Source: Pedosphaera sp. (GTDB lineage Bacteria; Verrucomicrobiota; Verrucomicrobiia; Limisphaerales; SIBE01). From it: 32,937 nt of DNA. Positions within the stretch are counted from its first letter, which is position 1. The number at the start of each line of letters is the position of its first letter. This document shows positions 7,715-16,709 of this stretch, piece by piece. The stretch is taken from assembly GCA_009695265.1 (NCBI GenBank), contig SIBE01000015.1:1-32937 (forward strand), written 5' to 3'. The position numbers and the translations under genes were made by a program. The notes beneath the pieces were generated by a model. It was not told the DNA's origin and made no database searches. It worked only from the letters and a program-made list of their open reading frames with translations.

Positions 7715-8821
7715 TCACCAGACCTCAACCGGTCCTTTGGGCACGGGAATGAACTGTCGCTTGGCGATGTCGGCCTCCTGCATAAAGGAAGCTACCAGGG
7801 GTGCCGGCTCGTAGCTCGGTTTCAAGGTGCCGGTTTCGTCCAGAAATTGTTTCCGCCAGCAAAGATAGCGCTCGAGTATCTCTCGGAACTGATCCCGGGT
7901 TGCGATTGTGACGACGCTTTTGTTGAATTCATTGGCCGGTCCAAAGCGTTTCGAATACCACGGCGCGACCTTCCGAAACATCCGGCATCCCAACGCCTCG
8001 CCAAACACTTCGATCATTAAGTCGAAGTGACGGCACATCACGCGAACACGTTCGGAGAAACCCGGGTCGGGCAAGAGTTCTCCTGTGCGTAAAAAATGCA
8101 ACGTGTGGGCAAAAATCCACGGATTATAAAAAGCGCCACGTCCGATGCTCACCGCGGCGCACCCGGTTTCCTCCAGCATTCGTTTGGCCGCCTGCGGTGT
8201 TGTGACATCCCCATTGCCCACCACGGGGATTGTTCTCACGGCTTCGACCACGGCGCGAATGCCAGCCAATTTGACTGTTCCTTCGAAGCCTTGCTCGCGT
8301 GTCCTCCCATGCACGGCGATGGCGGCAATACCGACGTCTTCCAACGCTCGGGCCAGATCCGGCGCCGTCCAGTTCTGATCGTCCCATCCCAAACGCATCT
8401 TGGCTGTGACAGGTATCTTCACAGCGTCCACCATTCCTTTCACGAGCTTCGTGGTCTTCTCCAGATCCGTCATCATGGCCGACCCGCCGCCGACGCGGCA
8501 GACCTTACGAACTGGACAACCCATATTAATATCCACGGACGAGATCCCAATCGATTCGAGATAGACCGCCGCATCCCGCATTTCTTCGGGAACCGACCCG
8601 AACAATTGGACGGCTAGCGGGCGGTCTGCCGGGCAAGTTTCGATCAGCTTGAGAGCTTTCGGATTCCTCTCCACCAGCGAGCGGGCATTTACTAGGTCGG
8701 TGGTTGCCAAATCCAGTCCTCCGATCTCCCGGAGCGTGAGCCGAAACGGCAGATTGGTATAACCTGCCAACGGCGACAGAAAGAGATTGGACTTAAGTTT
8801 TAGCGAACCTATGCAAAACAT
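7715..8821 (-). CDS. tRNA-dihydrouridine synthase, DusB-like
   Basis: This FMN-dependent TIM-barrel enzyme reduces uridine to dihydrouridine in tRNA D-loops. It has the FMN-binding N-terminal motif FLSPLAGYTNLPFR, the catalytic cysteine motif DINMGCPVRKV, then GGGSAMM, AKMRLGWDD, AVHGRTREQGF (histidine of the active site), VVGNGDV and GRGAFYNPWIF, which binds the FMN phosphate. I prefer the ATG at 8821 (368 residues), since the protein's first conserved motif begins only 14 residues later. A TTG at 8839 would add six residues and has no ribosome binding site. The C-terminal helical tRNA-binding part (RMFRKVAPWYSKRF) is present. The family is clear; the Dus subclass is less sure. Confidence 0.93.
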   Translation of the reverse strand: MFCIGSLKLKSNLFLSPLAGYTNLPFRLTLREIGGLDLATTDLVNARSLVERNPKALKLIETCPADRPLAVQLFGSVPEEMRDAAVYLESIGISSVDINMGCPVRKVCRVGGGSAMMTDLEKTTKLVKGMVDAVKIPVTAKMRLGWDDQNWTAPDLARALEDVGIAAIAVHGRTREQGFEGTVKLAGIRAVVEAVRTIPVVGNGDVTTPQAAKRMLEETGCAAVSIGRGAFYNPWIFAHTLHFLRTGELLPDPGFSERVRVMCRHFDLMIEVFGEALGCRMFRKVAPWYSKRFGPANEFNKSVVTIATRDQFREILERYLCWRKQFLDETGTLKPSYEPAPLVASFMQEADIAKRQFIPVPKGPVEVW

Positions 8822-8951
8822 GCGGAACCATAATGTCAAAAGGAGTTAATCATTCAAGCTGGGTCGCCGGTTATGTGCGCAGGCGGGCGCTCGTGGAATG
8901 AGTTCAACCGAATTTTCCAGATTTAACAGTGAGAATTGCCCGGCGCTGGAA

Positions 8952-9914
8952 TCATTCAGTTCCCAACGCGAGGTGATCGAGTGTTCGCTTCGCTATCAGC
9001 AGTCCTGTTTCCTCCAGCTTTCGTCCTGCCAACAAGTTAAGAGGTCCGCGCTGCGCAGACGATTCGCCAGACTGAGCGTGATCGCGAAAGACGGGGTCGT
9101 GCCAGCCTTCAATGTTTAAATCAGAATCGTAGCCCTCGCGCAAAAGTGCATGCACGATTTCGGCCCAGTTGGCTTGTCCTAAGCCGGGCATTCGATGTTC
9201 CGCGACTCCAGGATGACAAGGGCCGTAGAGTTCCAGCAATTGCCGGTTGATAGAAGCATCCTTTGCATGCACGTGAAAAATGCGCGAACCGAATCGGTGA
9301 ATATTCTGAACCGGATCGATGAACTGGCAGATCAAATGGCTGGCATCCCATTCGATCCCCAGGTTGTCGCATTTGGTTTCATTAAAAAGCCTCTCCCACA
9401 TCGATGGCTGACCCAACATGTTATAACCCATGATCGGCAGGTGATACGCCCCTTGCGGACAATGCTCGAAGGCGATTCGAACCCCTTTCTCGGCTGCATA
9501 GCGAGCCAGCGGTTCCCAGAACGCGAGCAGGTGGGGGATGTAGTTCTCGAACGGTTTGTACACCAGATTTCCCCCTCGTTCATTGAACTCTGTTTCGATC
9601 ACTGCTCCGGGAAATCCCGCAACGGTTTTGATGTGTAAGTGGCCTGCCACTTCGATAGCGCGGAGGAACACGCTGCGCGCAAACTCTGTTTGGCGCGGAT
9701 CGAGCGGATTCGCGTAGAGCGCAGCGATAGCCGAGATGCGGATATCCCGATCATTCCCCGCAGCTGCAATTTCATCCGCAAATTGACGCCAATCCACCTC
9801 GCGCGGCCCGCACTTGCTTTCGGCAAAAGCAACCCACTGGATCGAGCCAAAACCGAGTTTGTGAGCCCAATCGAGATCGCTGATTTCGCCTCTGGTCAAA
9901 ACACCTACTCGCAT
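8952..9914 (-). CDS. Sugar phosphate isomerase/epimerase-like TIM-barrel protein
   Basis: This 320-residue protein belongs to the xylose isomerase-like/AP endonuclease 2 TIM-barrel family. Putative metal ligands are visible in the expected order: glutamate in IAFEHCPQG, aspartate and histidine in IEWDASHLICQF, histidine in IFHVHAKDA, and glutamate in LNIEGWHDP. These proteins usually isomerise or epimerise free or phosphorylated sugars or inositol derivatives and often pair with Gfo/Idh/MocA dehydrogenases. Such a dehydrogenase is in the window (980-2392) but too far away to be an operon partner. There is no signal peptide, so it is cytoplasmic. The start ATG at 9914 leads directly into the first barrel strand (MRVGVLTRGEISDLDWAHKL). 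Substrate unknown. Confidence 0.88.
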   Translation of the reverse strand: MRVGVLTRGEISDLDWAHKLGFGSIQWVAFAESKCGPREVDWRQFADEIAAAGNDRDIRISAIAALYANPLDPRQTEFARSVFLRAIEVAGHLHIKTVAGFPGAVIETEFNERGGNLVYKPFENYIPHLLAFWEPLARYAAEKGVRIAFEHCPQGAYHLPIMGYNMLGQPSMWERLFNETKCDNLGIEWDASHLICQFIDPVQNIHRFGSRIFHVHAKDASINRQLLELYGPCHPGVAEHRMPGLGQANWAEIVHALLREGYDSDLNIEGWHDPVFRDHAQSGESSAQRGPLNLLAGRKLEETGLLIAKRTLDHLALGTE

Positions 9915-9993
9915 ACATTTCCACTCTTGACTGATTCGCTCGGAGAAAACCGCGCTGAAGGCGACTCGAAACTAGCCGATGGATCAGGGTTCA

Positions 9994-11232
9994 CTACCGC
10001 TTCCGTCGTCGCACGGGGCCGAAATAATAGCCCCCGCTGAGTCGCACGCCTCGTGTCTTCCGGTCCGCCAGCGGCGTTTGGCCGGGTTTGCCTTCCTCGA
10101 ATAGAGCCGTGTATTTGTAGTTAAAATTCTCCAGCTTGACGCGCTCAATTTTTTGGCTGACAAACCGCTCGATGGCTTGCACATGTTGCGCATCCTCGGC
10201 CACTACCAAAGTAAACGCGTCTCCCGTCGCTTCTGCTCTGCCCGTCCGACCGATCCTGTGGACGTAATCCTCGGGGTGCTGCGGCACATCAAAATTGATT
10301 ACATGGCTCACGTTGGCGACATCCAGTCCGCGCGACGCAATGTCCGTGGCGACCAACACCTCGTACCTGCCATCTCGAAAGCCGCGCAAGGCCTGTTCCC
10401 GTTCGCGCTGAGTGCGATTTGAATGAAGGATGGCCACGGCATGATTGTTCTTTTTCAGCATGTTCCCGATCCGATCGGCCCGGTTCTTGGTGCGGCAGAA
10501 CACGATCACGGAATCGTAATTGACACGCTCCAAGAGTTCGCGGAGCAAATCTGTTTTCTGATCTTCAGCCACTGGGTAAAGGACATGCTTTACCGTCGAG
10601 GCGGGAGACCGACGAACACCTATTTCGATGGTTTGTGGTGCTTTCATCGCCCATTTGATCAGTGACTCGATCTCAGGAGGAACCGTGGCCGAGAAAAGGG
10701 AGGTGTGCCGCGTGCGGGGACATCTTTCGACGATGCGGCGGACGTCCGGCATGAACCCCATATCGAGCATCCGATCTGCTTCATCCAACACTAAATAATT
10801 CACTCCATCCAACGTGCACGTGCCTTGTTGCAAATGGTCGAGCAATCTCCCCGGAGTAGCCACGAGGATGTCAACGCCGGATCGCAAAGCCTCATGCTGA
10901 CGGCCATAGCCCACCCCGCCGAAAATCACCGCCACTCGGAGATTTGTGAATCGAGCCAAATCGCGAATAGCCGTTTCCACCTGCGCGGCCAGCTCACGGG
11001 TCGGCTCCAGCACGAGGACGCGTGGGGTTTTCTCATGAGTGCCGAGTTTCGAAAGGATCGGCAGCGCGAACGCAGCCGTTTTGCCCGTGCCAGTTTGAGC
11101 GCTTCCGATGACGTCTTGTCCCGCCAGAATGAGAGGAATGGCCCGAAGTTGGATGGGCGTGGGCTCAACATACCCCATCGCCTTAACCCCTTCTAAAACG
11201 GAGTGAGAAAGATCTAATTTACTAAATGCCAT
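9994..11232 (-). CDS. DEAD-box ATP-dependent RNA helicase, RhlE-like
   Basis: This 412-residue RNA helicase carries the full DEAD-box set: Q motif (FSKLDLSHSVLEGVKAMGY...PTPIQ), motif I AQTGTGKTAAF, Ia PTRELAAQ, Ib TPGRLLDHL, II DEADRMLDMGF, III FSATVP, IV VIVFCRTKN, V TDIASRGLD and VI HRIGRTGRAEATG. A short basic tail (VRRRKR) may help RNA binding. The core sequence and the RMLDMGF extension are those of the RhlE group, which act in ribosome assembly and RNA turnover. The ATG at 11232 sits in an AT-rich leader without a Shine-Dalgarno sequence. It is divergent from the ThuA gene. Confidence 0.95.
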   Translation of the reverse strand: MAFSKLDLSHSVLEGVKAMGYVEPTPIQLRAIPLILAGQDVIGSAQTGTGKTAAFALPILSKLGTHEKTPRVLVLEPTRELAAQVETAIRDLARFTNLRVAVIFGGVGYGRQHEALRSGVDILVATPGRLLDHLQQGTCTLDGVNYLVLDEADRMLDMGFMPDVRRIVERCPRTRHTSLFSATVPPEIESLIKWAMKAPQTIEIGVRRSPASTVKHVLYPVAEDQKTDLLRELLERVNYDSVIVFCRTKNRADRIGNMLKKNNHAVAILHSNRTQREREQALRGFRDGRYEVLVATDIASRGLDVANVSHVINFDVPQHPEDYVHRIGRTGRAEATGDAFTLVVAEDAQHVQAIERFVSQKIERVKLENFNYKYTALFEEGKPGQTPLADRKTRGVRLSGGYYFGPVRRRKR

Positions 11233-11410
11233 AATTTACAATAGCAGCCGAAGTGTTTCATTGAAAGTGAATTAGCAGAGCCGCAAGACTTCTTCGATCG
11301 GTTCGCGGCGGAATCCCTGCTCATCGGAAGGCAACAGTCGGTTCAAAGGCCCAATGGTTAAACGCTTGACTCGGATGCTTGAATTCTCGATTCAACTGAA
11401 ATACCACTTT

Positions 11411-13111
11411 ATGCCATTTACCTTTCGTTACCCACTTTTGACCCGAGCCTGCGTGTTGGCATTGGCCCTGTTCATCGCCGGTTCGGCACACGCTGTCGAT
11501 AAGCCAAAAAAAATAGTGCTGATTGCCGGTCCTATCACTGGCCATCCGAAGGAGGCTCACGAGTACGAGAAGAACGTCATCCTTCTTAAACATCTCCTCG
11601 AAACGTCGCCGAATTTGCGCGGACAAATCCGCGTTGAAGCCCACTTCAAGGGCTGGCCGAAGGATCCGACGACACTTGATGATGCCGACACGATATTCCT
11701 GACATCGGATGGAAGCGATCGTGTCGAAAGCGATCAACCGCTCTATGTCGGTGACCGGCTCAAAGTCCTGGAGCGTCAGATGCAGCGGGGCTGCGGCTTG
11801 GTCCTGTTCCATTGGAGCACGTTCAGTCCAGTCCGGTTCCACCAACAAATCACCGAATGGGTCGGTGGCTACTTCGATTACGAAACCGGTCCTGCTCCAC
11901 GTAAATGGTATTCGGCGATTCAAACCTGGCCGGCGTTATCCGCTCTTGGAACACCGGGCCACCCCATCGCGCGCGGCGTCCAACCGTTCACCGCGCAGGA
12001 GGAATACTATTATCGAATCCGCTTTCGCGAGAACGATCCACGCTTGAAACCGATTGTGCTCACACGTCCACCAAAGGAAACGAACGACTTCGCCGTGGGT
12101 TGGGCTGTGGAACGGGCCGACGGCGGACGCGGCTTCGGTTTCACCGGCGGCCATTTCTATCAGAACTGGTGGAACCCAGATTTTCGCAAGCTGATACTCA
12201 ACGCAATCGTTTGGAGCGCCCAGCTCGAAGTTCCAAGCATTGGCGTGCAGTCCGAGCCGTTCGAGCGATTCAAGACTCTCATCCTAACCGGTCACCACCA
12301 TCCCGCGCATGATTGGCGAGCGGTCACGGCCGCATTAATTCTCGCCATCGAACAAGACCCGCGCGCCATCGTTCACGTCGCGGAAGATATCGAAGACCTC
12401 GCGACCGACAAGATCCGCGGCTACGACTTGCTCGTGATGAATTACAACAACTGGGACAAAACTGGTCTGTCTGAAGCAGCCAAGGCCAGCTTCGTGAGTT
12501 ACCTGCAAAACGGCGGCGGCCTGGCTGTTATTCACTTTGCCAACGGTGCCTTCACCGACACTGTTCCAAACAAAGAGTCCGACTGGCTTGAATACCGCAC
12601 TCGCATCGTCCGCCGGATCTGGGATCATCGACCCGGCCGCAGTGGACATGATAGCTACGGGCCGTTTCGCGTCGAGGTCGCCGGCATCAGACATCCGATC
12701 ACCGATGGACTTCAGCCATTCGAGGCCGTGGATGAACTCTATTACAAACAAGCTGGGGAGTTGTCGATCGAACCGTTAGCGTACGCGTTTTCCAAGGACA
12801 CCAAACAGCAGGAGCCGATGGCATGGGCTTACGATTACGGCCAAGGACGCGTTTTTCAGACTGTCCTAGGTCACGCCGATGAATCAGTCCGCAAGGCCGC
12901 CGCCATCATCCGCCGCGGCTCCGTCTGGGCTGCAGGCCGACAACAAATCAGCTTTGACCCGCCAATCGACTTGACCGAAGGCGCGCTCTTCCGGGACAGC
13001 AGCCCATGGACGCCGGAGCAATCGCGGAAACGGGCTCAAGCTCCCGCACGACCCGTTCCCGGCTCAACGCCTCAGCGTGCGGTGCAGCCAAGCAATCCTC
13101 CCGGCAAATGA
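11411..13111 (+). CDS. Exported protein with two ThuA domains in tandem
   Basis: I chose the ATG at 11411 (566 residues) because it starts a signal peptide (MPFTFRYPLLTRACVLALAL...GSAHA); the ATG at 11354 would place 19 extra residues before it. ThuA domains have a class I glutamine amidotransferase-like fold and occur in sugar metabolism proteins. The first copy spans roughly residues 30-265 (KKIVLIAGPITGHPKEAHEY, then CGLVLFHWSTF). The second spans roughly 285-510 (FKTLILTGHHHPAHDWRAV, then GGGLAVIHFANGAF, HPITDGLQPFEAVDELYY, and GRVFQTVLGHADESV). The two copies are diverged. The tail after 520 is rich in Pro, Arg and Gln. A role in polysaccharide or trehalose-like sugar use is inferred from the family only. 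M28 peptidase follows on the same strand after 58 bp. Confidence 0.88.
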   Translation: MPFTFRYPLLTRACVLALALFIAGSAHAVDKPKKIVLIAGPITGHPKEAHEYEKNVILLKHLLETSPNLRGQIRVEAHFKGWPKDPTTLDDADTIFLTSDGSDRVESDQPLYVGDRLKVLERQMQRGCGLVLFHWSTFSPVRFHQQITEWVGGYFDYETGPAPRKWYSAIQTWPALSALGTPGHPIARGVQPFTAQEEYYYRIRFRENDPRLKPIVLTRPPKETNDFAVGWAVERADGGRGFGFTGGHFYQNWWNPDFRKLILNAIVWSAQLEVPSIGVQSEPFERFKTLILTGHHHPAHDWRAVTAALILAIEQDPRAIVHVAEDIEDLATDKIRGYDLLVMNYNNWDKTGLSEAAKASFVSYLQNGGGLAVIHFANGAFTDTVPNKESDWLEYRTRIVRRIWDHRPGRSGHDSYGPFRVEVAGIRHPITDGLQPFEAVDELYYKQAGELSIEPLAYAFSKDTKQQEPMAWAYDYGQGRVFQTVLGHADESVRKAAAIIRRGSVWAAGRQQISFDPPIDLTEGALFRDSSPWTPEQSRKRAQAPARPVPGSTPQRAVQPSNPPGK

Positions 13112-13169
13112 GGATGCGAGGGGCTTTCGATCAGCTTGCTCCTTTGGCCTGATTTCTTTAAGGTTCTTC

Positions 13170-14786
13170 ATGATTTACCCTTTGCTGACGGCCTCGTTGC
13201 TGCTCCTGAGTCTCGGTGTCATCCAAGCCGCGCCGGCCTCTTCGGATGAGGGTGAATCTTGGTGGTCGCACGTGAAGATTCTGGCGGACGACAAGATGGA
13301 AGGGCGCGATACGGGCAGCGAGGGATATCGGAAGGCGGCAGCTTATGTGGCTGGAGAGTTCAGGCGGATTGGGCTGAAACCAGGCGGCACGAAGGGTTAC
13401 TACCAACCAGTCACGTTTCGTGTTCGCCAAATCATCGAAGAGCAATCGAGCCTTGAATTGGTTTCCAACGGCCAATCCCAACGCCTCAGCTTGAGCGAGG
13501 ACGCCAATTTCGGTTTGCCGTCCGATGTGGTCGGGAAAGTGAACGCTAACGCTATTTTTGTGGGCCACGGACTCGTGATTCCTGAGATGGAAATCGACGA
13601 TCTTGCGGGGCTCGATCTCAAAGGGAAAATCGCCGTTGTCCTGAGCGGTGGCTCGAAAGACATTCCGGGCGCAATCAAGGCCCATTATTCGCATCCGAGC
13701 GAACAATGGAAAGCGCTTCACCAAGCGGGTGCCATTGGTATAGCGAGCATCCGGAATCCGAAGGCCATGGATATCCCTTGGTCTCGGGCGACGCTGGCCC
13801 GGCTCAACCCCGGCATGTCTCTCGCCGACTCAGCACTGAACGACACGCGTGGGTTGAAGTTTGTCATTCGCATCAACCCGGCCAAGGCGGAAAGGTTTTT
13901 CGCAGGCACGGGTCGAACATTCGCGGATCTGCTGAAACTTGCGGACGAGAACAAGCCGCTGCCGAAATTCTCGTTGCAGGTGTCGATTCGCGCTAAGGTC
14001 GCCTTCAAGAAAAGCCAGATTGAATCGATGAACCTCGCCGGTGTGTTGGAGGGTAGCGACCCGAAGCTGAAACACGAATACGTGGTGCTCTCAGCGCATT
14101 TGGATCACCTGGGCGTTGGCCAGCCAATCGAGGGCGATGCCATTTACAATGGCGCCATGGACAATGCCGCAGGCATCTCCTCGCTATTGGAGGTCGCCCG
14201 GTTGCTGCAGGAATCCGGCTCGCCGCTCCATCGCTCCATCCTGTTTCTGGCGGTAACCGGCGAGGAGAAAGGGCTGCAAGGTTCAAAATACTTTGCCCAT
14301 TATCCGACCGTTCCGAAGCATGCCTTGGTGGCAAATCTGAACACCGACATGTTTCTGCCGCTGTTTCCGCTGAAGCGTCTCAAGGTGCTGGGCCTCGGAG
14401 AATCGACCCTCGGCGATGAGATACGCTCAGTCTGCTCGGCGGTCGGCGTCAGCGTGCAGCCCGATCCTCAGCCGGAGCGGAATTCTTTCATTCGTTCAGA
14501 CCAGTACAGCTTCATCCGTCAAGGTATCCCAGCGCTGGCGTTCGGATTCGGGTACGAGCTCGGCTCCCCAGAGCACAAACTCCATCAAGAGTGGTTGAGG
14601 ACCCGCTATCATGCGCCATCTGATGATTTGAACCAACCCCTGGATCTAGCCGCCGCCGCTCAATTCAATCGATTGCTTCTGGCCGCCACTCAGCGAATTG
14701 CGAATCACCCTGAGCGTCCGAGGTGGAACCTGGACAGCTTCTTTCGCCGATTCGCTGAACCCGCTAACAAGATCGGATTCAAATGA
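13170..14786 (+). CDS. Exported M28-family aminopeptidase with PA-like insert
   Basis: The start at 13170 (538 residues) is preferred over 13077, because AAGG lies eight bases upstream and a signal peptide follows at once (MIYPLLTASLLLLSLGVIQA). The M28 di-zinc site is complete: HLDHLG near residue 309, AMDNAAG near 329 (bridging aspartate), TGEEKGLQGS near 364 (catalytic Glu and ligand), NTDMF near 391 and YHAPSDD near 481 (last histidine). Between the N-terminal part and the catalytic core, NAIFVGHGLVIPEMEIDDL to GKIAVVLSGG looks like a PA domain. The protein should release N-terminal amino acids from peptides outside the cytoplasm. The following gene is also an exported metallopeptidase. 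Confidence 0.92.
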   Translation: MIYPLLTASLLLLSLGVIQAAPASSDEGESWWSHVKILADDKMEGRDTGSEGYRKAAAYVAGEFRRIGLKPGGTKGYYQPVTFRVRQIIEEQSSLELVSNGQSQRLSLSEDANFGLPSDVVGKVNANAIFVGHGLVIPEMEIDDLAGLDLKGKIAVVLSGGSKDIPGAIKAHYSHPSEQWKALHQAGAIGIASIRNPKAMDIPWSRATLARLNPGMSLADSALNDTRGLKFVIRINPAKAERFFAGTGRTFADLLKLADENKPLPKFSLQVSIRAKVAFKKSQIESMNLAGVLEGSDPKLKHEYVVLSAHLDHLGVGQPIEGDAIYNGAMDNAAGISSLLEVARLLQESGSPLHRSILFLAVTGEEKGLQGSKYFAHYPTVPKHALVANLNTDMFLPLFPLKRLKVLGLGESTLGDEIRSVCSAVGVSVQPDPQPERNSFIRSDQYSFIRQGIPALAFGFGYELGSPEHKLHQEWLRTRYHAPSDDLNQPLDLAAAAQFNRLLLAATQRIANHPERPRWNLDSFFRRFAEPANKIGFK

Positions 14787-14970
14787 TTTTACGGCGCCCT
14801 CATCGGCTTTCTTCGAGCGCGGTGCTCGTGATTGACTGTCTTGAGCTCAGGCGTGGTGCCTCCTTGACGAAGCTGAGGCGCTGCGGGAATATTGGCGCTG
14901 TGTTCACGAACAAATGCATATCTCTGACGGTTTGTCCACTGATTCGCCAAATAGAAAGGATTGCGCACCT

Positions 14971-16671
14971 GTGACTGTTCTAAGTTTGATTACTCGCCGA
15001 GGTTTTTTAGCGTTGAAAATATTCGCCGTTGCAGCACTGGCCGCTGCTGCTGCCGAGCCAAGTGATAATGCAACTCGCGCCCGCCAGTTCGTCGCCGCGC
15101 ACGAAGCCAAGATCCGACCGTTGGAAAAGGCCAGCGCATTGGCCTGGTGGAATGCCAACGTGACTGGAAAGGACGAGGACTTTAAAGCCAAAGAAGAGGC
15201 CCAAAACAAACTTGACCAAGCGTTGGCTGGCAAACAGCAATTCGCCGAACTCAAGGCAATCAAGAAAGGCAAACTCAGCGATCGATTGATCGCCCGGCAA
15301 ATCGAGGTGCTCTACTTGATGTATCTCGAAAAGCAGGTGGACCCCGAGCTGTTGAAGAAGATGACCGCCAAAGCCAACGCCATCGAACAGGCTTTTAATG
15401 TGGCGCGCGCCAAAGTGAACGGCAAGGAAATGACCGACAGCGAGGTCCGCAAGGTTCTAAAAGAGGCAAAGGAATCGGAACGCCGCAAGGCCGTGTGGGA
15501 AGCGAGCAAAGCCGTCGGTGCAGTGGTCGAGAAAGATCTCAAAGAGCTGATTAACCTCCGTAATCAAGCCGCCCGCGAGCTGGGCTTCAAAGATTATCAC
15601 GTGATGCAGCTTCACATCAACGAGCAGAGCCAGGAGCAAGTGCTGAAGCTGTTCGATCAGCTTGACCGCCTGACGCGCGAACCGTTCCGTCGAGCCAAGG
15701 CGGAGATCGACGCGAAGCTCGCCCAAAACAGCGGGGTCAAAGTGACGGATTTGCGGCCCTGGCATTATCACGATCCGTTCTTCCAAGAATCGCCCGCCGT
15801 TTTCAGCACCGATCTCGATGCGGTCTATTCCAAAGTCGATATCCTCAAGCTCTGCCGGGAATATTATGGAGGCATTGGGCTGCCCATCGAGGATGTGATC
15901 GCCCGCAGCGACCTTTACGAGAAGCCGGGGAAGAGTCCACACGCCTTCTGCACGGACATCGATCGCGAAGGCGATGTGCGAGCGCTGGCCAACATTGTGC
16001 CGAACGACTATTGGATGGGCACGATGTTGCACGAGCTTGGTCACTCCGTTTACAGCAGCAAGAATATTCCGTCCAGCGTCCCCTACGTTCTGCGGACTGA
16101 AGCGCATATCCTCACGACCGAAGGCGTGGCCATGATGTTCGAGCGCCCGGCAAAAAGCGCCGACTGGTTGCAAGCCATGGGCGTGACTGTGCCCGATCCG
16201 AAAGGCTTTAACGAGACTGGCGCGCAGATGCTGCGGAATCAGCTTTTGATTTTCTCCCGCTGGTGCCAGGTGATGCTGCGCTTCGAGAAAGAGCTTTACG
16301 GCAATCCAAATCAGGACCTGAACAAACTCTGGTGGGACTTGGTCGAACGGTATCAAATGGTCCATCGACCTGAGGGCCGCAATGCCCCGGATTACGCGAG
16401 CAAGATTCACATCGTCGTGGCGCCAGCGTATTACCATAACTACATGATGGGCCAATTATTCGCCTCGCAGGTGCATCACACGATTGCCCGCGAGGTGCTG
16501 AAGACAACGCCGAACAAGGCTCTCTACGTTGGTAAACCAGAGGTCGGCGAGTACATGAAAAAGCGGGTCTTCGTTCCGGGGAAAACGATGTCTTGGAACG
16601 CGCTCACGAAGTTTGCGACAGGGGAAGAGCTAAATCCAAAGGCATTCGCCGCGGACTTTCGGCCGGAGTAA
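14971..16671 (+). CDS. Exported M2/M3-type zinc metallopeptidase (gluzincin, HELGH)
   Basis: I chose the GTG at 14971 (566 residues), which has AGAAAGGA about ten bases upstream and begins directly with a Tat-like signal (ITRRGFLALKIFAVAALAAAAA). The ATG at 14914 would bury that signal behind 19 residues. The zinc motif HELGH is near residue 354, and a third-ligand glutamate lies in TTEGVAMMFE near 384. The long helical N-terminal half and the C-terminal HIVVAPAYYHNYMMG segment resemble peptidyl-dipeptidase A (M2) more than thimet-type M3 enzymes, but the two families share a fold and I cannot separate them by eye. It should cleave short peptides in the periplasm or outside. It follows the M28 gene by 184 bp in which I see nothing notable. 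Confidence 0.88.
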   Translation: MTVLSLITRRGFLALKIFAVAALAAAAAEPSDNATRARQFVAAHEAKIRPLEKASALAWWNANVTGKDEDFKAKEEAQNKLDQALAGKQQFAELKAIKKGKLSDRLIARQIEVLYLMYLEKQVDPELLKKMTAKANAIEQAFNVARAKVNGKEMTDSEVRKVLKEAKESERRKAVWEASKAVGAVVEKDLKELINLRNQAARELGFKDYHVMQLHINEQSQEQVLKLFDQLDRLTREPFRRAKAEIDAKLAQNSGVKVTDLRPWHYHDPFFQESPAVFSTDLDAVYSKVDILKLCREYYGGIGLPIEDVIARSDLYEKPGKSPHAFCTDIDREGDVRALANIVPNDYWMGTMLHELGHSVYSSKNIPSSVPYVLRTEAHILTTEGVAMMFERPAKSADWLQAMGVTVPDPKGFNETGAQMLRNQLLIFSRWCQVMLRFEKELYGNPNQDLNKLWWDLVERYQMVHRPEGRNAPDYASKIHIVVAPAYYHNYMMGQLFASQVHHTIAREVLKTTPNKALYVGKPEVGEYMKKRVFVPGKTMSWNALTKFATGEELNPKAFAADFRPE

Positions 16672-16709
16672 TCCCTTTACTCCGTGACAGCGCATTGGGA
16701 ATGATCTAA

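Noticed and set aside
15457-16455. Minus-strand frame of 332 codons
   Set aside because: It lies wholly inside the metallopeptidase gene, which has HELGH and other family motifs; the antisense translation shows no domain.
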